A stretch of DNA of 64,000 nt, taken from contig CACJOM010000003.1 in the NCBI GenBank assembly GCA_902595065.1, forward strand, positions 1 through 64,000, in the 5' to 3' direction. Positions 62,084 to 64,000 of the stretch are shown one piece after another (position 1 is the first letter of the stretch; every line of letters starts with the position of its first letter). The notes under the pieces are model-generated. The model made no database searches and was not told the origin of the DNA. It saw only the letters and a program-made list of their open reading frames with translations. This stretch comes from an uncultured SAR86 cluster bacterium. Lineage in GTDB: Bacteria; Pseudomonadota; Gammaproteobacteria; Magnimaribacterales; D2472. The position numbers and the translations under genes were made by a program.

Positions 62084-62715
62084 TTCCAATTCTCTATAGT
62101 TTTAGAAGATGTCCATATGCTATGCGAGCACGTATGGCATTGATTTTGGCTTCAAAAGAATGCGAGCTGAGAGAAATACTTCTTAAAAATAAGCCTGATG
62201 AAATGTTAGAAATTTCTTCTAAGGGCACCGTTCCTGTTATGCAGTTTGCTGATAAAGTTTTGGATGAAAGCTTAGATATAATTTCGTGGGCAATGGAATC
62301 TCCAGTTTCTAATGTTTATATATACACCGGTACTGAGGAATTATTATCTGAAGAACTTATTAAGTTATTTGATTCAAAATTTAAATATCACCTTGATCGT
62401 TACAAATATTCATCTCGTTATGGGACTGATCCAAAAAATCATCAGGATGAATGCAAAATTATTCTTAATGATTTAGAAGATAAGATCAATCCTAAGCCAT
62501 GGATTTTTGGTAAAGAAGTTAGTCTTTTAGATATTTCAATTCTTCCCTTTATTCGACAATGTAAAATTGCTAATCCGGATTGGTTTTTTGCTCAAAGCTT
62601 TATTAAAGTAATAGATCTTTTGAATTATTTTGAAAATAGTGATTTGTTCACACAAGCCATGCAAAAGTATGATCTATGGGATCCCAATAAAAATAATGGA
62701 AAGATTTTCCCATAA
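62080..62715 (+). CDS. Glutathione S-transferase family protein
   Basis: A 211-residue protein with an N-terminal thioredoxin-fold domain (RRCPYAMRARMAL, Cys at 11, then GTVPVMQ as cis-proline loop) and a C-terminal helical domain with LLDISILPFIRQC. The CPYA site suggests a glutaredoxin-2-like or omega-type transferase using the cysteine. It is co-transcribed with trhO. Substrate unknown. Confidence 0.85.
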   Translation: MIPILYSFRRCPYAMRARMALILASKECELREILLKNKPDEMLEISSKGTVPVMQFADKVLDESLDIISWAMESPVSNVYIYTGTEELLSEELIKLFDSKFKYHLDRYKYSSRYGTDPKNHQDECKIILNDLEDKINPKPWIFGKEVSLLDISILPFIRQCKIANPDWFFAQSFIKVIDLLNYFENSDLFTQAMQKYDLWDPNKNNGKIFP

Positions 62716-62719
62716 ATTT

Positions 62720-64000
62720 TTATAAACCAATTGAATCGTAACTAATTGCAATTCTGTCTAATGCTACTTTGTATGCAGCAGTCCGCAGATTAGGAATATC
62801 ATTTTCAATCATGCTCTGTCTTACCTTTTGATAGGCTTCTCTCATCATGTCGTCAAGACCAGATCTGACTAAATCTATTTCATTAGCGCCTTCAATAAAC
62901 TGTTCCTTAAATTTTTCTGGCATTTCTTTTCCAGTCATGGACTCTATCGCTGAAATGAGAGTATCAAATTGAAAAGCATTCCTTCTTTTTTCAAGCCTTC
63001 CAAAACGTATATGCCTTAAATTCCTTATCCACTCAAAATAGCTAACCGCAACCCCCCCAGCATTTGCCATAATGTCTGGAATAATAGTTATATTTTGATT
63101 ATTTAAAACATTGTCTGCTTCAAAAGTAATAGGCCCATTTGCTGCTTCAACAATTAGCTTGGCTTGAATTCTTGTAGCATTTGACTCATCAATGACATTT
63201 TCTTTTGCTGCTGGAATTAGAATGTCACATTCTTTGAACAAGCATTCTGATGAGTTGCTTTCAAATTTACCTTCTTTGCAGCCTTCAAAGCTTCCATGTT
63301 CAGAGTAATATTGTTTTATTTTTTCTATGCTTAAGCCTTTAGGATTAATAATTGCTCCATTGTGCTCCATGACGCAAATGATCTGACATTCGTCTTCTTC
63401 TTGGAGAAATTTTGCAGCATGATATCCAACATTTCCAAGCCCCTGAATAGAGACTTTCTTGCCTTTTAGACCGCTTTTAAAATTAGCGTTTAAGTAATCT
63501 TCTTTATGTCGAAAGAATTCTCTAATGATGTACTGAACACCACGACCAGTTGCTTCTGATCGACCCACAAGCCCACCTTTTTGAGTTGGTTTCCCAGTTA
63601 CACACGCCAATGCATTTATGTCTGTTGGATGAATGCGCCTGTACTCATCTGCTATCCAGGCCATTTCATTAGCTCCCGTTCCAACATCAGGCGCTGGAAC
63701 ATTTTGAGCTGGATGAATTAAATCTCGTTTAATAAGTTCTTGAGCAAATCTTCTGGTAACTTTTTCAATCTCAGCTTTTGACCAATCTTTTGGATTAATT
63801 TTCAATGCTCCTTTGGAGCCTCCGTATGGCACCTCTATGATTGCACATTTGTAAGTCATTAGAGCGGCAAGAGCCTCTACTTCTTCTTGAGACGCATTAA
63901 TGTCATATCTGATTCCACCTTTGGCTGGTTCGAAATGCTCTGAATGGACAGAGCGCCAACCAGTAAATGTATGTATTTTATCTCTCAATTTAACACCAAA
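62720..64000 (-). CDS. Glu/Leu/Phe/Val dehydrogenase, 5' end outside the window
   Basis: Oxidative deaminase linking amino-acid and ammonium metabolism, most like glutamate dehydrogenase. The frame stays open to the window edge; the conserved FTGWRSVHSEHFEPAKGGIRY starts only about ten codons in, so the true N-terminus (roughly 40-60 residues) is missing. PYGGSKGALKINP holds the catalytic lysine, and PAPDVGTGANEMAWI and the dinucleotide motif IQGLGNVGYHAA follow. The gene ends 4 bases after the convergent GST gene. Confidence 0.9.
   Translation of the reverse strand, partial: FGVKLRDKIHTFTGWRSVHSEHFEPAKGGIRYDINASQEEVEALAALMTYKCAIIEVPYGGSKGALKINPKDWSKAEIEKVTRRFAQELIKRDLIHPAQNVPAPDVGTGANEMAWIADEYRRIHPTDINALACVTGKPTQKGGLVGRSEATGRGVQYIIREFFRHKEDYLNANFKSGLKGKKVSIQGLGNVGYHAAKFLQEEDECQIICVMEHNGAIINPKGLSIEKIKQYYSEHGSFEGCKEGKFESNSSECLFKECDILIPAAKENVIDESNATRIQAKLIVEAANGPITFEADNVLNNQNITIIPDIMANAGGVAVSYFEWIRNLRHIRFGRLEKRRNAFQFDTLISAIESMTGKEMPEKFKEQFIEGANEIDLVRSGLDDMMREAYQKVRQSMIENDIPNLRTAAYKVALDRIAISYDSIGL

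Overview
The window reads as part of a streamlined, AT-rich marine gammaproteobacterial chromosome, most likely of the SAR86 type. This is inferred from a blue-tuned proteorhodopsin gene, very tight packing, and gammaproteobacterial gene orders: recX-dnaX-recR-dcd, purM-purN-DUF3108 divergent from DUF2066-pgsA-like-hda, and wrbA-DUF2069. No genus-level marker such as rRNA is present. No phage, insertion sequence or CRISPR array was seen. No stretch longer than 300 bases lacks a gene; the largest gaps are just under 200 bases. Seven convergent gene pairs overlap at their 3' ends.

Layout. 1-12.2 kb: periplasmic PQQ quinohemoprotein dehydrogenase, GMC oxidoreductase, AMP nucleosidase-like protein, small membrane proteins, a Na/Ca exchanger, an SDR plus methyltransferase pair, a LysR regulator divergent from an acyl-CoA dehydrogenase, and exonuclease I. 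12.2-15.3 kb: a RodZ-like HTH protein, tRNA-Val(GAC), an alpha/beta hydrolase and an SLC13 transporter. 15.4-29.8 kb: a block of signalling and ion-channel genes. It holds a K+ channel with a cyclic-nucleotide-binding domain, then a leftward operon (TetR, CHASE2-adenylate cyclase, DUF481-like outer-membrane protein, MscS channel), then a divergent rightward set (TPR outer-membrane barrel, a 2141-residue FecR/cadherin-like surface protein, and a voltage-gated cation channel). 29.8-36.8 kb: serine/threonine dehydratase, membrane proteins, a redoxin-DsbD pair, a small heat-shock protein with an unusual leader, nitroreductase, MAPEG and envelope proteins. 36.8-46.6 kb: recX, dnaX, recR, dcd, purine genes, hda and sppA. 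46.6-54.2 kb: an XRE-regulator operon with a palindromic promoter, DUF2069 and wrbA, a TlpA-like thioredoxin, an M23 peptidase, xseA, an EamA transporter, tRNA-Val(TAC), proteorhodopsin, tRNA-Asp and a DUF2256 mini-protein. 54.2-64 kb: htpG, gpsA, folE, a ketoacyl synthase, folD, tandem tRNA-Pro and tRNA-Arg, trhO, a GST, and a Glu/Leu-type dehydrogenase cut by the window end.

How the parts may work together. The most striking unit is 15.4-29.8 kb. It combines a cAMP-type cyclase with an extracytoplasmic sensor, a neighbouring K+ channel that carries a nucleotide-binding domain, a mechanosensitive channel, a giant surface protein with calcium-binding-type repeats, and a voltage-gated channel whose filter (TYDDW) resembles calcium-selective designs. 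I propose it as a candidate surface-sensing or electrical-signalling system; this is inference from gene content and order. Other items worth a look are two covarying hairpins upstream of the small heat-shock gene, an A10 run in dnaX where both alternative frames stop at once, and the self-regulation architecture of the XRE operon.
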